Below, piece after piece: positions 19,756 to 27,668 of a stretch of DNA of 64,000 nucleotides (position 1 is its first letter; the number at the start of each line of letters is the position of its first letter). The notes below the pieces were generated by a model, which saw nothing but the letters and a program-made list of their open reading frames with translations, ran no database searches and was not told the DNA's origin. The position numbers and the translations under genes are program-made. Source of the stretch: Smaragdicoccus niigatensis DSM 44881 = NBRC 103563 (GTDB lineage: Bacteria; Actinomycetota; Actinomycetes; Mycobacteriales; Mycobacteriaceae); NCBI RefSeq assembly GCF_000380645.1, contig NZ_AQXZ01000009.1:1-64000 (forward strand). The letters run 5' to 3'.

Positions 19756-19857
19756 CGAACGGCGCGCTTACCGGATGTGGCACCTGGATCCCGTTACCCT
19801 TCTGCGATAACAGCGGGTGTTTTCCGCATTGGTTGGTTGAGCAGGAGGCCAGGCACG

Positions 19858-20697
19858 TTGCCGAACTCATTGTTGTGGGCCGGTCTCGTAGCGTTGTGGC
19901 TCTTTGTCCTCTTCCCGATACTGGCGGACAAACACCCACGCATTCGCCGGACCACTGACGCTGCGCTTGCGACGCGCGTCTTGATCCGTGGCGGCTCGAA
20001 GCGTCGTCGTAAGGGTGGTCCGGCGACGGGGCACTCGGTCGACCCGGACTGGTCCCCGTCACCGGAGGACTTGGAAGGCTCGCTAATCGGCGAATCGAAG
20101 GAGGTTCCGATGAGCAGCGAAGAGGAGCAGGACGACGTCACCGAGATGGATGACGTCCACGAAGTTCAAGCCCACGAAGTTCAGGCCCATGAAGCAGAAG
20201 CTCCGGCGCAGAGGCGCACCTCTGAGGAGCGGACGCACTCGGCGGTCGCAACGGCCGAGCGCCGGTACCGTCCGGGCCGCGGCGGATTCGACCCCGAGGC
20301 AGACCGGATCGCGCGCGAAGCGAAGTTCGCCTTCCGCCAGCGGATGATTCTCGCGCTTCTCGTCTCGATGGTCGGTCTGATCGGCGTCTCGATCTTCGTC
20401 ACCGATCAGGCCTGGTGGGGCGTGGGTGCGGTCGTGGGCATGCTCGCGGGCTACCTCGTCTACCTCCGCCGTCAGGTGAGCCTGGAGACCGAGATCCGCC
20501 GCCGTCGCTCGGAGCGGTTCGCCCGGGGCCGCCTGGACCCTAACAAGGACGCCGGTGCAGGTCGTGCCGGCGTCCGACGAGCCCCCGTCGTTCTCGAACT
20601 CGACGACGAAGACCCCGCTTTCGAGCACCTCGCCACAGTCCGCAGTGCGATGGACCTCATGCAGGAGCGTCCAATGCGACGCGCGGCCGGCGAGTAG
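19858..20697 (+). CDS. glpR: Divisome membrane protein SepX/GlpR
   Basis: This actinobacterial divisome protein is the membrane receptor of Glp in Corynebacterium and SepX in Streptomyces. The 279 residues start with a hydrophobic helix (PNSLLWAGLVALWLFVLFPI), continue with a long charged region containing near-repeats of the type EVQAHEVQAHEAEA, then two membrane helices at about 165-205 and a basic/acidic tail. TTG 19858 is chosen because AGGAGG ends 9 nt before it and the helix begins there. It is the counterpart of Rv0996 and lies in the glp gene string. Confidence 0.85.
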   Translation: MPNSLLWAGLVALWLFVLFPILADKHPRIRRTTDAALATRVLIRGGSKRRRKGGPATGHSVDPDWSPSPEDLEGSLIGESKEVPMSSEEEQDDVTEMDDVHEVQAHEVQAHEAEAPAQRRTSEERTHSAVATAERRYRPGRGGFDPEADRIAREAKFAFRQRMILALLVSMVGLIGVSIFVTDQAWWGVGAVVGMLAGYLVYLRRQVSLETEIRRRRSERFARGRLDPNKDAGAGRAGVRRAPVVLELDDEDPAFEHLATVRSAMDLMQERPMRRAAGE

Positions 20698-20710
20698 TAC
20701 GACTCAGTCG

Positions 20711-20755
20711 ATCGGGCAGGATTCTCCGCGATAGCCGCGGAGAATCCTGCCCGAT
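20711..20755 (+). terminator. Strong hairpin after glpR
   Basis: A perfect 20-bp inverted repeat (20711-20730 with 20736-20755, arm ATCGGGCAGGATTCTCCGCG) with a 5-nt loop lies 13 nt after the glpR stop. There is little T-tract, as is common in actinobacteria. It isolates the following tRNA gene. Confidence 0.85.
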
Positions 20756-20836
20756 TGCGTTGGGTGACGACAGGCCCGCCCTGGATTCGATCACGGGGCG
20801 GCGAACCTGCTAGAGTTTCGATGCCCGCAAGGGCAT

Positions 20837-20909
20837 GGGGCTGTAGCACAGTTGGTAGCGCGCTTCGTTCGCATCGAAGAGGTCAGGGGTTCGATTCCCC
20901 TCAGCTCCA
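20837..20909 (+). tRNA. tRNA-Ala, anticodon CGC
   Basis: The cloverleaf folds: acceptor GGGGCTG with CAGCTCC (one G-U pair), D-arm GCAC...GCGC, anticodon stem CTTCG/CGAAG with loop TTCGCAT giving anticodon CGC (reads GCG), T-arm AGGGG/CCCCT with loop TTCGATT, discriminator A. No CCA is encoded. Position 12 of the D-stem is A opposite C23, a mismatch where a G-C pair is usual. The gene marks the border between the conserved core and an accessory block. Confidence 0.95.
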
Positions 20910-20925
20910 CAAATTGAAAAGGTTT

Positions 20926-20959
20926 GGGCCAGAACGTTTTTCGTTCTGGCCCGGCTTGT
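20926..20959 (+). terminator. Terminator of the tRNA-Ala gene
   Basis: An 11-bp stem (20926-20936 with 20942-20952, GGGCCAGAACG and complement) with a TTTTT loop is followed by GGCTTGTTTCT. It lies 17 nt after the tRNA and 34 nt before the stop of the convergent acyltransferase, so it may act in both directions. Confidence 0.85.
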
Positions 20960-20985
20960 TTCTACAGACAATTCGCCCCGTCACG

Positions 20986-21894
20986 TTAGCTGAGTCCGAA
21001 TCGGAACCGGGCGCGCGCGAGCAACTCGCGACTCGGGTCAGCTTCTTGCTTGGCCTGCAGAGATGCGATGTGGTCCTCGACCGCGGTTCGCGTGCGGTCG
21101 CGGACATCTCTGAGCGCGGTGTCGTCGTTGTGGAGCCCGGCCCATCGTGTGGTGTCAATGGGTTCGGCAAAAGAGAAGTACAACCGCTCCATCCGGGGCA
21201 ATGGCGTCGGGCCAAGACCGGTTGCGACGGGTGGGACAAGATCCCAATTGACCCCGACCTTCTGCAACGCGTCCCGGATCGGGGTCAGCGCGTGATGGTC
21301 CGCGTCGATCACGATGTCGAAGTTGTCTTCGATTCCGACTGACGCGAAGGGGACGATCGGACAGCCTGCTTCGATTGCCATGCGGGCGAATCCCATTCGC
21401 TCTTTCCACAGGAGCCGGTACTGCTCGTCCTTGCGCTTGGCGACTTCGCGTCCGCCGCCGGGAAAGACCATCACGGCCTCGCCGGCGGCGAGCAGCGATC
21501 GACAGTTGTCGCGCGTACCGCGTACCGCACCTGCGGCCATCAGCACGTCACGCCAGCCGGGCACCTTGTAGTGGGCGTTCTCGGCGAGTCCGCGAACGAA
21601 CCGCCCTCGGCTCCGGTAGATCTCGTCGGCCATGAGGGGAACGTCGAGCAACCCGTAAAGCGTGTGGTTTCCCACGAGCAGAACCGGCCCGTCAGTCGGG
21701 ATGTTCTCGAGGCCTTCGAAGTGGGGCGACGTCGCCAGACGCCACGGCGTCAGAACGGCTCGAACGAGGTTCACCTGTGCTGCGGTGGGTCGGTGGGCGA
21801 GTCGAGCGCCATCTGTCAGGTCCGGGCGTTCTTTGTTTGCGGTGGGCTCCACGGTGACTCCTGGTGTTGCTTGGTCGGTCGAGTCTTGAGACAC
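20986..21894 (-). CDS. Lysophospholipid acyltransferase-family protein
   Basis: This 302-residue PlsC-fold acyltransferase probably transfers an acyl chain to a lipid alcohol. The catalytic region is VLLVGNHTLYGLLDVPL, with His and Asp spaced HX6D as in the phytyl-ester-synthase/DGAT-like branch rather than the classical HX4D. It is followed by FPGGGREVAKRK where PlsC proteins have an EG(T/G)R-type block. The GTG start lies 2 nt after the stop of the lipase-methyltransferase fusion, so it is the last gene of that operon. The substrate is unknown; wax-ester or glyceride synthesis is a reasonable guess. Confidence 0.85.
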   Translation of the reverse strand: MSQDSTDQATPGVTVEPTANKERPDLTDGARLAHRPTAAQVNLVRAVLTPWRLATSPHFEGLENIPTDGPVLLVGNHTLYGLLDVPLMADEIYRSRGRFVRGLAENAHYKVPGWRDVLMAAGAVRGTRDNCRSLLAAGEAVMVFPGGGREVAKRKDEQYRLLWKERMGFARMAIEAGCPIVPFASVGIEDNFDIVIDADHHALTPIRDALQKVGVNWDLVPPVATGLGPTPLPRMERLYFSFAEPIDTTRWAGLHNDDTALRDVRDRTRTAVEDHIASLQAKQEADPSRELLARARFRFGLS

Positions 21895-21896
21895 GC

Positions 21897-23732
21897 TTAG
21901 TGAGCCAGCTTTTCGGCTACGCCCACGTACTCACCGAGGTATCCGCCACCGATCCAGCTCCGCGGCTGCGTGTGCTCGAGTTTGACGTCGCTGAGGTCGC
22001 GGTTTCGGACGGACTTCACGACCGAAAGTGGGTTCATGCGGTTTGCGTACTCGAGGCCGGCTACTGCGGGCTTGCCGGGATCGTCCTTCTTCGACACCAG
22101 GTGGAACCCGACATCGGTGAGGAGTGAGAACAGTTCCTGTGGCCTGGGGAAGCGGCGGAAATCGTGGATCGACATGTGCATTCCGAAGACGTACAGCGGT
22201 CCGACGGTGACGAAGGATGCCCAGGTGTACGGGTTGCGGTCGGGGGTGACGTACATGTAGCGCCCGCCCGGTCGCAGTGAGTTATAGGCACTTTCGAGAA
22301 TCGTGCGGTGTTCGGTGCAGTGGTCGAAGATTCCGTGCATGTAGATGAGGTCGTACCCCTCTGCGTCGAAGACACCTGGGTTCCGTACATCGCCGACGAA
22401 GAGTCGAACGCCGGGCACGCCTTCGAGGTTGCGGCGACCGGCTCGGATGGCCTTGAAGTCGACGTCGAAGCCGTCGATCTCCCAGTTGTTCAGCTCGGGC
22501 CAGCGCTGGCGCAAACCGACGATGCTGTGTCCGGCTCCGCATCCGACGATCGCCATTCGAGGCTTCTCGGAGGGTGCCTTCTTGGGCAGGTAGTCGTGCA
22601 GGAAGTCCCACGCGGCGTAGTCGATCTTGCTGACCAACTCCCCGGTGAACCGCCATTGATCGACTGACTGCGATTGCGAGAAGTACCGCACGCCGCGCTC
22701 GATGGTGCCGTTCGAGATCTTCGTCAGGGCCTTGTCGAGAATCGAGTAGTCGTACTGCGGCTCTCCGCCGGCTTGACCGTTCTTGGTTTCCCGGGCGAGG
22801 AAGTCGTAAAAGACCTGTTCCTCTTCGTCGATGGGGGCCGTCCAAGAGGACGCTCCGCCCAGGGCGCGTTCCTGAATCCAGGAATTGATGACCTTGCTGT
22901 AGACCTCGGTCTCGAAAATCATGAGCTGGTGTCCGCCGCCGGGCAGTACGAACAGGTCCTTGGGTCCGCCGATTCGTTCGAAGCATTCACGGATGTGAGC
23001 GGGGTCGAGGATCTCGTCGTTGCCGCCGCAGGTGACCAGAACCGGCGTGGTGTTGGACTTTGCCGGAATTGTCGGCTTGTACGTGAACACCGACTGATAG
23101 CTCTTGAGGCCATACGACCAGACATAGAACGGGTCGGCGAGTTTCTTTCCGAGCAGGTCGGGGTCTTCCTGGTACGCGGCGCCGAAGTCGATGACCCGAC
23201 GCAACGGCACGTGCACTCGGTCGCCAACGGCGTCGATGAGTCGGTTGACGAGGGGCGACTGCATGGCCTTCACAGCGGCGTTCATCGGTACTTCGTCGCT
23301 GAGAAGGATGTCCATGCAGACGGCGCCGGCGATGCCGGGCGTTCGCTCCATCGCGTGGAAGGCGATCTCTCCGCCTTGACTCGAGCCGTGCAGCACGACG
23401 GGGATGCCGGTTCGCTCGGCTGCCTCGGCGACAAGTCGCGTGTCTTCGAGGAAATCCTCGAAGGTGAATACTCCGCGTGGACCGGGGGTGTGGCCATGTC
23501 CGGTGAGGTCGAATGCCCAGATCGCTGCTGGGTAGGTGGAGCGGTAGTGCTCGGCGAATTCGTGGTAGACCTCGCTGTGTCCGGCCGTGCCGTGCACGAG
23601 AACAAGCACGTATTCGGCATTGGGATTGTCATAGCGGCGGAGGAAGAGTTCTTTGCCGCCGCTGCCGATGACGGTGTCGAAGGCCATGGGTGGGAGTTCC
23701 GGGTGTACGGATGTGGGCTGCTGCTGAGACAT
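21897..23732 (-). CDS. Alpha/beta hydrolase - methyltransferase fusion protein
   Basis: This 611-residue two-domain protein has, at residues 20-290, a monoacylglycerol-lipase-like hydrolase with the nucleophile elbow GSSQG (S118), acid D239 (GGNDEILDP) and H268 (GGGHQLM). Residues 345-611 form a Rossmann SAM-dependent methyltransferase with the Gly motif MAIVGCGAG (393-401), DVD at 423-425 after strand 2, and GDVRN. All catalytic residues are intact. ATG 23732 has AAGGAA 8 nt upstream. The gene lies between doxX and the acyltransferase on one strand, which suggests lipid or ester metabolism. The joint substrate is unknown. Confidence 0.85.
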   Translation of the reverse strand: MSQQQPTSVHPELPPMAFDTVIGSGGKELFLRRYDNPNAEYVLVLVHGTAGHSEVYHEFAEHYRSTYPAAIWAFDLTGHGHTPGPRGVFTFEDFLEDTRLVAEAAERTGIPVVLHGSSQGGEIAFHAMERTPGIAGAVCMDILLSDEVPMNAAVKAMQSPLVNRLIDAVGDRVHVPLRRVIDFGAAYQEDPDLLGKKLADPFYVWSYGLKSYQSVFTYKPTIPAKSNTTPVLVTCGGNDEILDPAHIRECFERIGGPKDLFVLPGGGHQLMIFETEVYSKVINSWIQERALGGASSWTAPIDEEEQVFYDFLARETKNGQAGGEPQYDYSILDKALTKISNGTIERGVRYFSQSQSVDQWRFTGELVSKIDYAAWDFLHDYLPKKAPSEKPRMAIVGCGAGHSIVGLRQRWPELNNWEIDGFDVDFKAIRAGRRNLEGVPGVRLFVGDVRNPGVFDAEGYDLIYMHGIFDHCTEHRTILESAYNSLRPGGRYMYVTPDRNPYTWASFVTVGPLYVFGMHMSIHDFRRFPRPQELFSLLTDVGFHLVSKKDDPGKPAVAGLEYANRMNPLSVVKSVRNRDLSDVKLEHTQPRSWIGGGYLGEYVGVAEKLAH

Positions 23733-23790
23733 GGTCGTTCCTTGGTGGGATGTGGGGACGGAATGGGTGGTGTTTCTCTGGCTTCGGGCG

Positions 23791-24132
23791 TTACTGCAGA
23801 ACGCTGATCGCCAGCAGTGCGAGGGCCCCGATGAGCACGACGAGCGCGGGCAGCATCGCGGTGATCGAGTCACGGACTCGAAGGTGTGACCCAATGGCTC
23901 CGAACATCAGAAGGCTGGTTCCCGCGGCTGTCGCGATGGTCAGCGGTGGCCAGGCGAGGCCCGCGACGAGTGCGACGCTGGCTGCGAGTTCGACGACTCC
24001 GATGAGGCGGCTCTGTCGTGTCGCGAGCCCGAGATGTGTTGCATTCTTTTGTGCGGTCTCGGAATTGAACGTCTTCATCAAGCCCGTGGCGAGGAAGACG
24101 GCCGCGAGGATCAGCGAGAGGACGATGGTCAT
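23791..24132 (-). CDS. DoxX-family membrane protein
   Basis: A 113-residue protein of four hydrophobic helices, starting MTIVLSLILAAVFLATGLMK with the conserved Lys, and with the GVVELAASVALVAG segment typical of small DoxX/DoxD-like proteins. Its role is unknown; some relatives work with oxidoreductases or sulphur metabolism. Its ATG overlaps the FAH-gene stop by 4 nt (ATGA), so the two are translationally coupled. Confidence 0.85.
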   Translation of the reverse strand: MTIVLSLILAAVFLATGLMKTFNSETAQKNATHLGLATRQSRLIGVVELAASVALVAGLAWPPLTIATAAGTSLLMFGAIGSHLRVRDSITAMLPALVVLIGALALLAISVLQ

Positions 24133-24998
24133 CGAACGGTCTCCTTTCCGATGCAGGGGTTGCGGAGCTCGCCCAGGCCCTCGATGTAGGAGTGCAGGAC
24201 ATTGCCGGGCGCCAGGAAGCGAGCGGGCGTGCGGGAGAAGCCGACACCGGACGGAGTGCCGGTGAAGATGAGGTCGCCGGGGAACAGTTCACAGATTCCC
24301 GACAGGTGGCTCACGAGGGTTGCGATGTCGAAGACCATGTCGCTCGTGCGCGCGGACTGAACCGTCTCGTTGTCGATTCGGGTCGAGATCGCGAGGTCGT
24401 TTGCATCAAGCTCGTCCGTGGTCGTCAGCCAGGGCCCGATTGGGGTGAAGCCGCGGTGGCTCTTGGCGAGGCTGAACTGAGGCGGGGACCCGGCCATCTG
24501 TGATCGACGCTCGGAGATGTCCTGGCCGATGCAGAAGCCGGCGAGGTGATCGAACGCATTCCGTGCCGGAATGTCGCGTCCACAGGTACCCACGACCGCC
24601 ACGAGTTCGACTTCCCAGTCGCAGGTCTCAGTCGGCAGGGCGATCGGGTCTCCGGGGCCGGCGATCGACGAAGCGAACTTCGTGAAAACCAAAGGCTCGT
24701 CCGGGATTGCCAGTCCGGTTTCGGTGCCATGGTCGACGTAGTTGAGGCCGACGGCGAAGATCTGTCGTGGGGAGGTGACCGGCGGACCGAGGCGGGACAG
24801 ATCGCTCAGGAACTCGCCTTCGCTTCCGTCTGAGGTCGGCTCGGGCCCGTGGTCAGCGAACCACGATTTCACGTCTGCGAGTCGCGCGATGGCCTCATCC
24901 GGCTCGCTCGGGAGGTATCCGTCGGATGCCTTGGCGAGGTCGACGACGCCGCCGTCGACGAGCGCGACGGCACGTCCGTCAAGATTCGCGAGTTTCAT
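24129..24998 (-). CDS. Fumarylacetoacetate hydrolase-family protein
   Basis: The 289 residues form the FAH C-terminal fold: a short N-terminal domain and a catalytic domain with FAVGLNYVDHGTETG, the metal-binding acidic residues of DWEVELVAVVG and the usual LFPGDLIFTGTPSGVGF loop. Such enzymes cleave or decarboxylate acylpyruvates and ring-opened aromatics. It is the first gene of an operon running leftwards with doxX, the lipase-methyltransferase fusion and the acyltransferase, and lies divergent to a TetR regulator. The physiological substrate is not evident. Confidence 0.88.
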   Translation of the reverse strand: MKLANLDGRAVALVDGGVVDLAKASDGYLPSEPDEAIARLADVKSWFADHGPEPTSDGSEGEFLSDLSRLGPPVTSPRQIFAVGLNYVDHGTETGLAIPDEPLVFTKFASSIAGPGDPIALPTETCDWEVELVAVVGTCGRDIPARNAFDHLAGFCIGQDISERRSQMAGSPPQFSLAKSHRGFTPIGPWLTTTDELDANDLAISTRIDNETVQSARTSDMVFDIATLVSHLSGICELFPGDLIFTGTPSGVGFSRTPARFLAPGNVLHSYIEGLGELRNPCIGKETVR

Positions 24999-25073
24999 TC
25001 TGTTTCAAGTCCTTTCGGCGGGCTTGGCCACCACCGTGCGTCGGAGCCAGCCGGGCGACGCAGCAACGCATTA

Positions 25074-25091
25074 AATTGATGACTATCAATT
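25074..25091. promoter_or_regulatory. TetR operator 1 (palindrome)
   Basis: AATTGAT-gact-ATCAATT is a perfect 7-bp-arm palindrome in the 139-nt gap between the divergent FAH operon and tetR. A related site lies 27 bp to the right. Position and symmetry fit the binding site of the adjacent TetR protein. Confidence 0.7.
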
Positions 25092-25102
25092 AATCATAAA
25101 AC

Positions 25103-25116
25103 TTGATGACCGTCAA
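25103..25116. promoter_or_regulatory. TetR operator 2 and putative tetR -35/-10
   Basis: TTGATGACCGTCAA repeats the core of operator 1 (TTGATGACTATCAA) with two changes. It overlaps a possible -35 (TTGATG, 25104-25109); a -10 TAGGAT follows at 25125-25130, 8 nt before the ATG at 25138. Binding here would repress tetR itself. Confidence 0.65.
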
Positions 25117-25137
25117 CATATTGGTAGGATGATTTTC

Positions 25138-25791
25138 ATGCCTGCTGCACGACGAGGACGACCACCTGCCGCCGAATCGCCGGCGTCTCTCCGGGAGATC
25201 TTGTCGGCGGCATTTCATGTGTTCGCAAAGAGCGGCTTCGACGGAACGTCAGTAGCTGCCCTCAACCGAGAGTTGGGAGTCAGTCACAATCTGATCCACC
25301 AGCGGTTCGGTTCGAAAGAAGGCCTCTGGAATGCGGCCGTCGACTGGGCGTTTGGCGAGATCGAGCAGCACATGCTCTTCGATGACGAGCTGGCAAACCT
25401 CGCTCAGGTCGATCTACTTGCTGCTGTCCGCGCGACGATTGTGCGATTCCTCCAGCTGCACTCGAGGCATCCCGACATTTTCAGACTCATCACCGTTGAA
25501 GCCGCAGCGGAAAGCCCTCGGCTTGCGTACCTCTACGAGATGCATGTCGACCCGCTCTTCTCCGCGATCACCGCACCGCTGAAGGTGTTCGTTGATCGTG
25601 GCGTGCTGACAATGGCGGACATCCGGTCCCTGCATTTCCTTGTGGCGCATGGCGGGACGGCGCCCTTCAGTCTCATTCCGCTCGCACGACACCTCGAGCC
25701 CTCTGACCCGGTCGATCCGGCCGTCGTGCTTCGGCATGCGGAGTTCATCGCTGACATGGTGGTTGCCGGTCTGATCTCCCGCGGGGCCTGA
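25138..25791 (+). CDS. TetR-family transcriptional regulator
   Basis: The 217-residue protein has an N-terminal helix-turn-helix (about 22-68): LREILSAAFHVFAKSGFDGT then VAALNRELGVSHNLIHQRFGSKEGLWNAAVDW. The C-terminal ligand domain is not informative. ATG 25138 is used instead of ATG 25129 because a -10-like TAGGAT lies just upstream at 25125-25130, consistent with a leaderless message. It probably represses the divergent FAH-doxX-fusion-acyltransferase operon and itself via two palindromes. Confidence 0.92.
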   Translation: MPAARRGRPPAAESPASLREILSAAFHVFAKSGFDGTSVAALNRELGVSHNLIHQRFGSKEGLWNAAVDWAFGEIEQHMLFDDELANLAQVDLLAAVRATIVRFLQLHSRHPDIFRLITVEAAAESPRLAYLYEMHVDPLFSAITAPLKVFVDRGVLTMADIRSLHFLVAHGGTAPFSLIPLARHLEPSDPVDPAVVLRHAEFIADMVVAGLISRGA

Positions 25792-25814
25792 CCAACTACC
25801 GCGAGGTGCTGTCG

Positions 25815-26126
25815 TTATCGAGAACGTGATGGTGTCCAGTGGACGGGGCCGAATCGTATCGGCGGTGTACCGCTAGAAGATGCCGACGGCTCGTCGCGCC
25901 GAGGGGCGGGGTGTTGCTGGTCGTAGCGTGCTCGATTCTGCGAGTCGCTCAGCAGGGCGTAGGCGCAATAGATCTGTAGAAGCGTTGGACCATTTTTCGT
26001 CACAGCGTCGCCGGCGACGTCGGGGTGGTGTGTGCGGACGAGAACCCGGTACGCATGTTTGATGTCGGCCGCGGTGGCGTCGCGGTCGACTCCGAGTGTG
26101 GCGTAGGGGTCGGGCAAGGTCGCCAT
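25815..26126 (-). CDS. Small J-domain (DnaJ-like) protein
   Basis: The 103-residue protein consists of a J-domain (about 5-70) with the HPD motif (RTHHPDVAG), preceded by PYATLGVDRDATAADIKHAY, and a short Pro/Ser/Arg tail. It lacks the G/F, zinc-finger and C-terminal domains of DnaJ. It should stimulate Hsp70 ATPase but has no client-binding part. It lies on the same strand downstream of hsp20 and is probably part of the same stress operon. Confidence 0.88.
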   Translation of the reverse strand: MATLPDPYATLGVDRDATAADIKHAYRVLVRTHHPDVAGDAVTKNGPTLLQIYCAYALLSDSQNRARYDQQHPAPRRDEPSASSSGTPPIRFGPVHWTPSRSR

Positions 26127-26335
26127 GATGATCCGGGAGGGTTGTCAACGCGGTGGTGGAAGGTGAGAACTGATGAAAGAAATGGGGGGCGTGCCGCCCC
26201 TTGGTCGGCCCGTCGTGATGTGCCCGACATGGGCGGTGCGCGTGGAATCGGTTCGCGCCAACTATCGACAGGATGGGCCACTCGGGGAGGTCACGCCCCG
26301 GTAGAAGAGCGTCATTCGGGACCTTTTCTGGTTGG

Positions 26336-26647
26336 CTACTGGTATCGGTCCTCCTTTCTCTCGGTCCGGTGCGTGGCGTGTCGTGGCGGTGAGCGGGGGT
26401 ACGGCTCCATGGATCGGGGCAGCCGGTGCGCTGGCGATCGTGTCTCACCGCCGATGGGCCATGATCGACCGCGGCTCAACGGTGGCCGTCGTGGCCGCAG
26501 TCGCGGTGCCGGACCTGGCGGTGGTGGCTGGTCGGGCCATTCGGCGGCGATGAGGGCCTCAAACTCAAGGTGCAGCAGGTCTGGGTCCGAGGCGACGAGG
26601 TCGTAGAACTCCTCGGTTTCACTGCGGGAACTGGTCGAGCTCGCCAT
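26336..26647 (-). CDS. Small conserved protein beside hsp20, unknown function
   Basis: From ATG 26647 a 103-residue frame starts MASSTSSRSETEEFYDLVAS and continues DPDLLHLEFEALIAAEWP before a Pro/Arg-rich, probably disordered tail. The first 45 residues look like a folded acidic helical pair that I recall from small proteins beside hsp20 genes in related actinobacteria. It begins 19 nt after the hsp20 stop. The C-terminal half may be non-conserved. No function can be assigned. The following 26127-26335 shows no convincing gene. Confidence 0.55.
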   Translation of the reverse strand: MASSTSSRSETEEFYDLVASDPDLLHLEFEALIAAEWPDQPPPPGPAPRLRPRRPPLSRGRSWPIGGETRSPAHRLPRSMEPYPRSPPRHATHRTERKEDRYQ

Positions 26648-26666
26648 GGTTACCACCGTCCGCGGG

Positions 26667-27095
26667 TCAGGCGTTGATGGCCTGTTTCTCGCTGGCGCCG
26701 TTGATGCTGATTTTGCGGGGCTTGGCCTGTTCGGCGACCGGGATGCGCATGGTGAGGACGCCATTGTCGTAACTGGCCTCGATGCGGCTGGTGTCGAGGT
26801 TCTCACCGAGAACCAACTGACGGCTGAACACGCCGCGGGGGCGTTCGGCGGCGAGCATCTCGGTGCTCTGATCCCGGGGTGGCCGTTCGGCCTTGACGGT
26901 GACGACGTTGCGTTCGACGTCGAGATCGATCGAGTCCCTCGACATCCCGGGTAGGTCGAATTCGACGATGAACGTCTCGCCCTCGCGCCAGGCATCGAGC
27001 GGCATCGCCGACGGACGGGCCAGAGTGCCGTCGGGGCCGAAAAACTGTTGGGTCAGGCGGTCGAGTTCGCGGAACGGGTCGGTACGCATGAGCAT
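26667..27095 (-). CDS. Hsp20 / alpha-crystallin small heat-shock protein
   Basis: This ATP-independent chaperone binds unfolding proteins. Its 142 residues start [20 protein letters not shown], followed by an alpha-crystallin domain (about 38-130: [20 protein letters not shown] ... [14 protein letters not shown] ... GVLTMRIPV, the conserved GVLT signature). ATG 27095 has GGAGG 8 nt upstream. It is divergent from an HspR-like MerR regulator, its probable repressor. Confidence 0.95.
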   Translation of the reverse strand: MLMRTDPFRELDRLTQQFFGPDGTLARPSAMPLDAWREGETFIVEFDLPGMSRDSIDLDVERNVVTVKAERPPRDQSTEMLAAERPRGVFSRQLVLGENLDTSRIEASYDNGVLTMRIPVAEQAKPRKISINGASEKQAINA

Positions 27096-27228
27096 CGTGG
27101 CCACCTCCAAGTACTCCTTCTTGTGTATTGGGTTGTCGTTCCGGTGGTGTCGATCGGAAACCCTGTCCACCCTCTTGGATCGACTCTCTAGGCCTCTGAT
27201 CTATCTCACTGGATGTAGATTTTTTATA

Positions 27229-27249
27229 GCACCGGCCATATAGTGGTGC
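27229..27249. promoter_or_regulatory. Inverted repeat in the hsp20/merR divergent promoter
   Basis: GCACC (27229-27233) and GGTGC (27245-27249) form an inverted repeat with an 11-nt spacer containing CATATAG, in the 187-nt gap between hsp20 and the MerR gene. Dyads around a -10 element are usual for MerR-type control. No clear HAIR sequence (CTTGAGT-N7-ACTCAAG) is present, so the operator differs from that of classical HspR. Confidence 0.4.
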
Positions 27250-27282
27250 AAGAGTCTGACGTCGAAGAAATAGGAGATCCCG

Positions 27283-27651
27283 ATGGCTGCCACCGACCCC
27301 GGCCCTGATCAGGGCGTTTACGGGATTTCGGTGGCGGCTGAGCTGGTCGGGATGGGTGTGCAGACCCTGCGCCTGTATGAGACGCGGGGTCTGCTCAATC
27401 CGGCGAGAAGTCAGGGTGGGACTCGTCGTTACAGCGCCAGTGATCTGGACCGGTTGCGGCGCATCGCCGAGTTGCTCGCTGACGGACTGAACATCGCTGG
27501 TATAGCGATGGTCTTGGATCTTGAGCATCGCAACGCACAACTACTGGAAGAAAGGGAACGGCAGCAATGGCTGTCCACAGCGCGTCTTCGCACACCGGCA
27601 ACCTCGACACTCTTCCCCGACCCCAGCGCTGGTCGAGGTCCTCTCGCTTAA
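27283..27651 (+). CDS. HspR-like MerR-family regulator
   Basis: The 122-residue protein has a MerR winged helix at about 13-83, YGISVAAELVGMGVQTLRLY followed by ETRGLLNPARSQGGTRRYS, the GxxRxY wing typical of HspR. It ends in a short helix and Pro/Ser tail without a metal-binding Cys set. AGGAG lies 8 nt before the ATG. HspR represses chaperone genes in actinobacteria, and here the divergent neighbour is hsp20. Confidence 0.9.
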   Translation: MAATDPGPDQGVYGISVAAELVGMGVQTLRLYETRGLLNPARSQGGTRRYSASDLDRLRRIAELLADGLNIAGIAMVLDLEHRNAQLLEERERQQWLSTARLRTPATSTLFPDPSAGRGPLA

Positions 27652-27668
27652 CGTCCCCAGTTCGGGTT

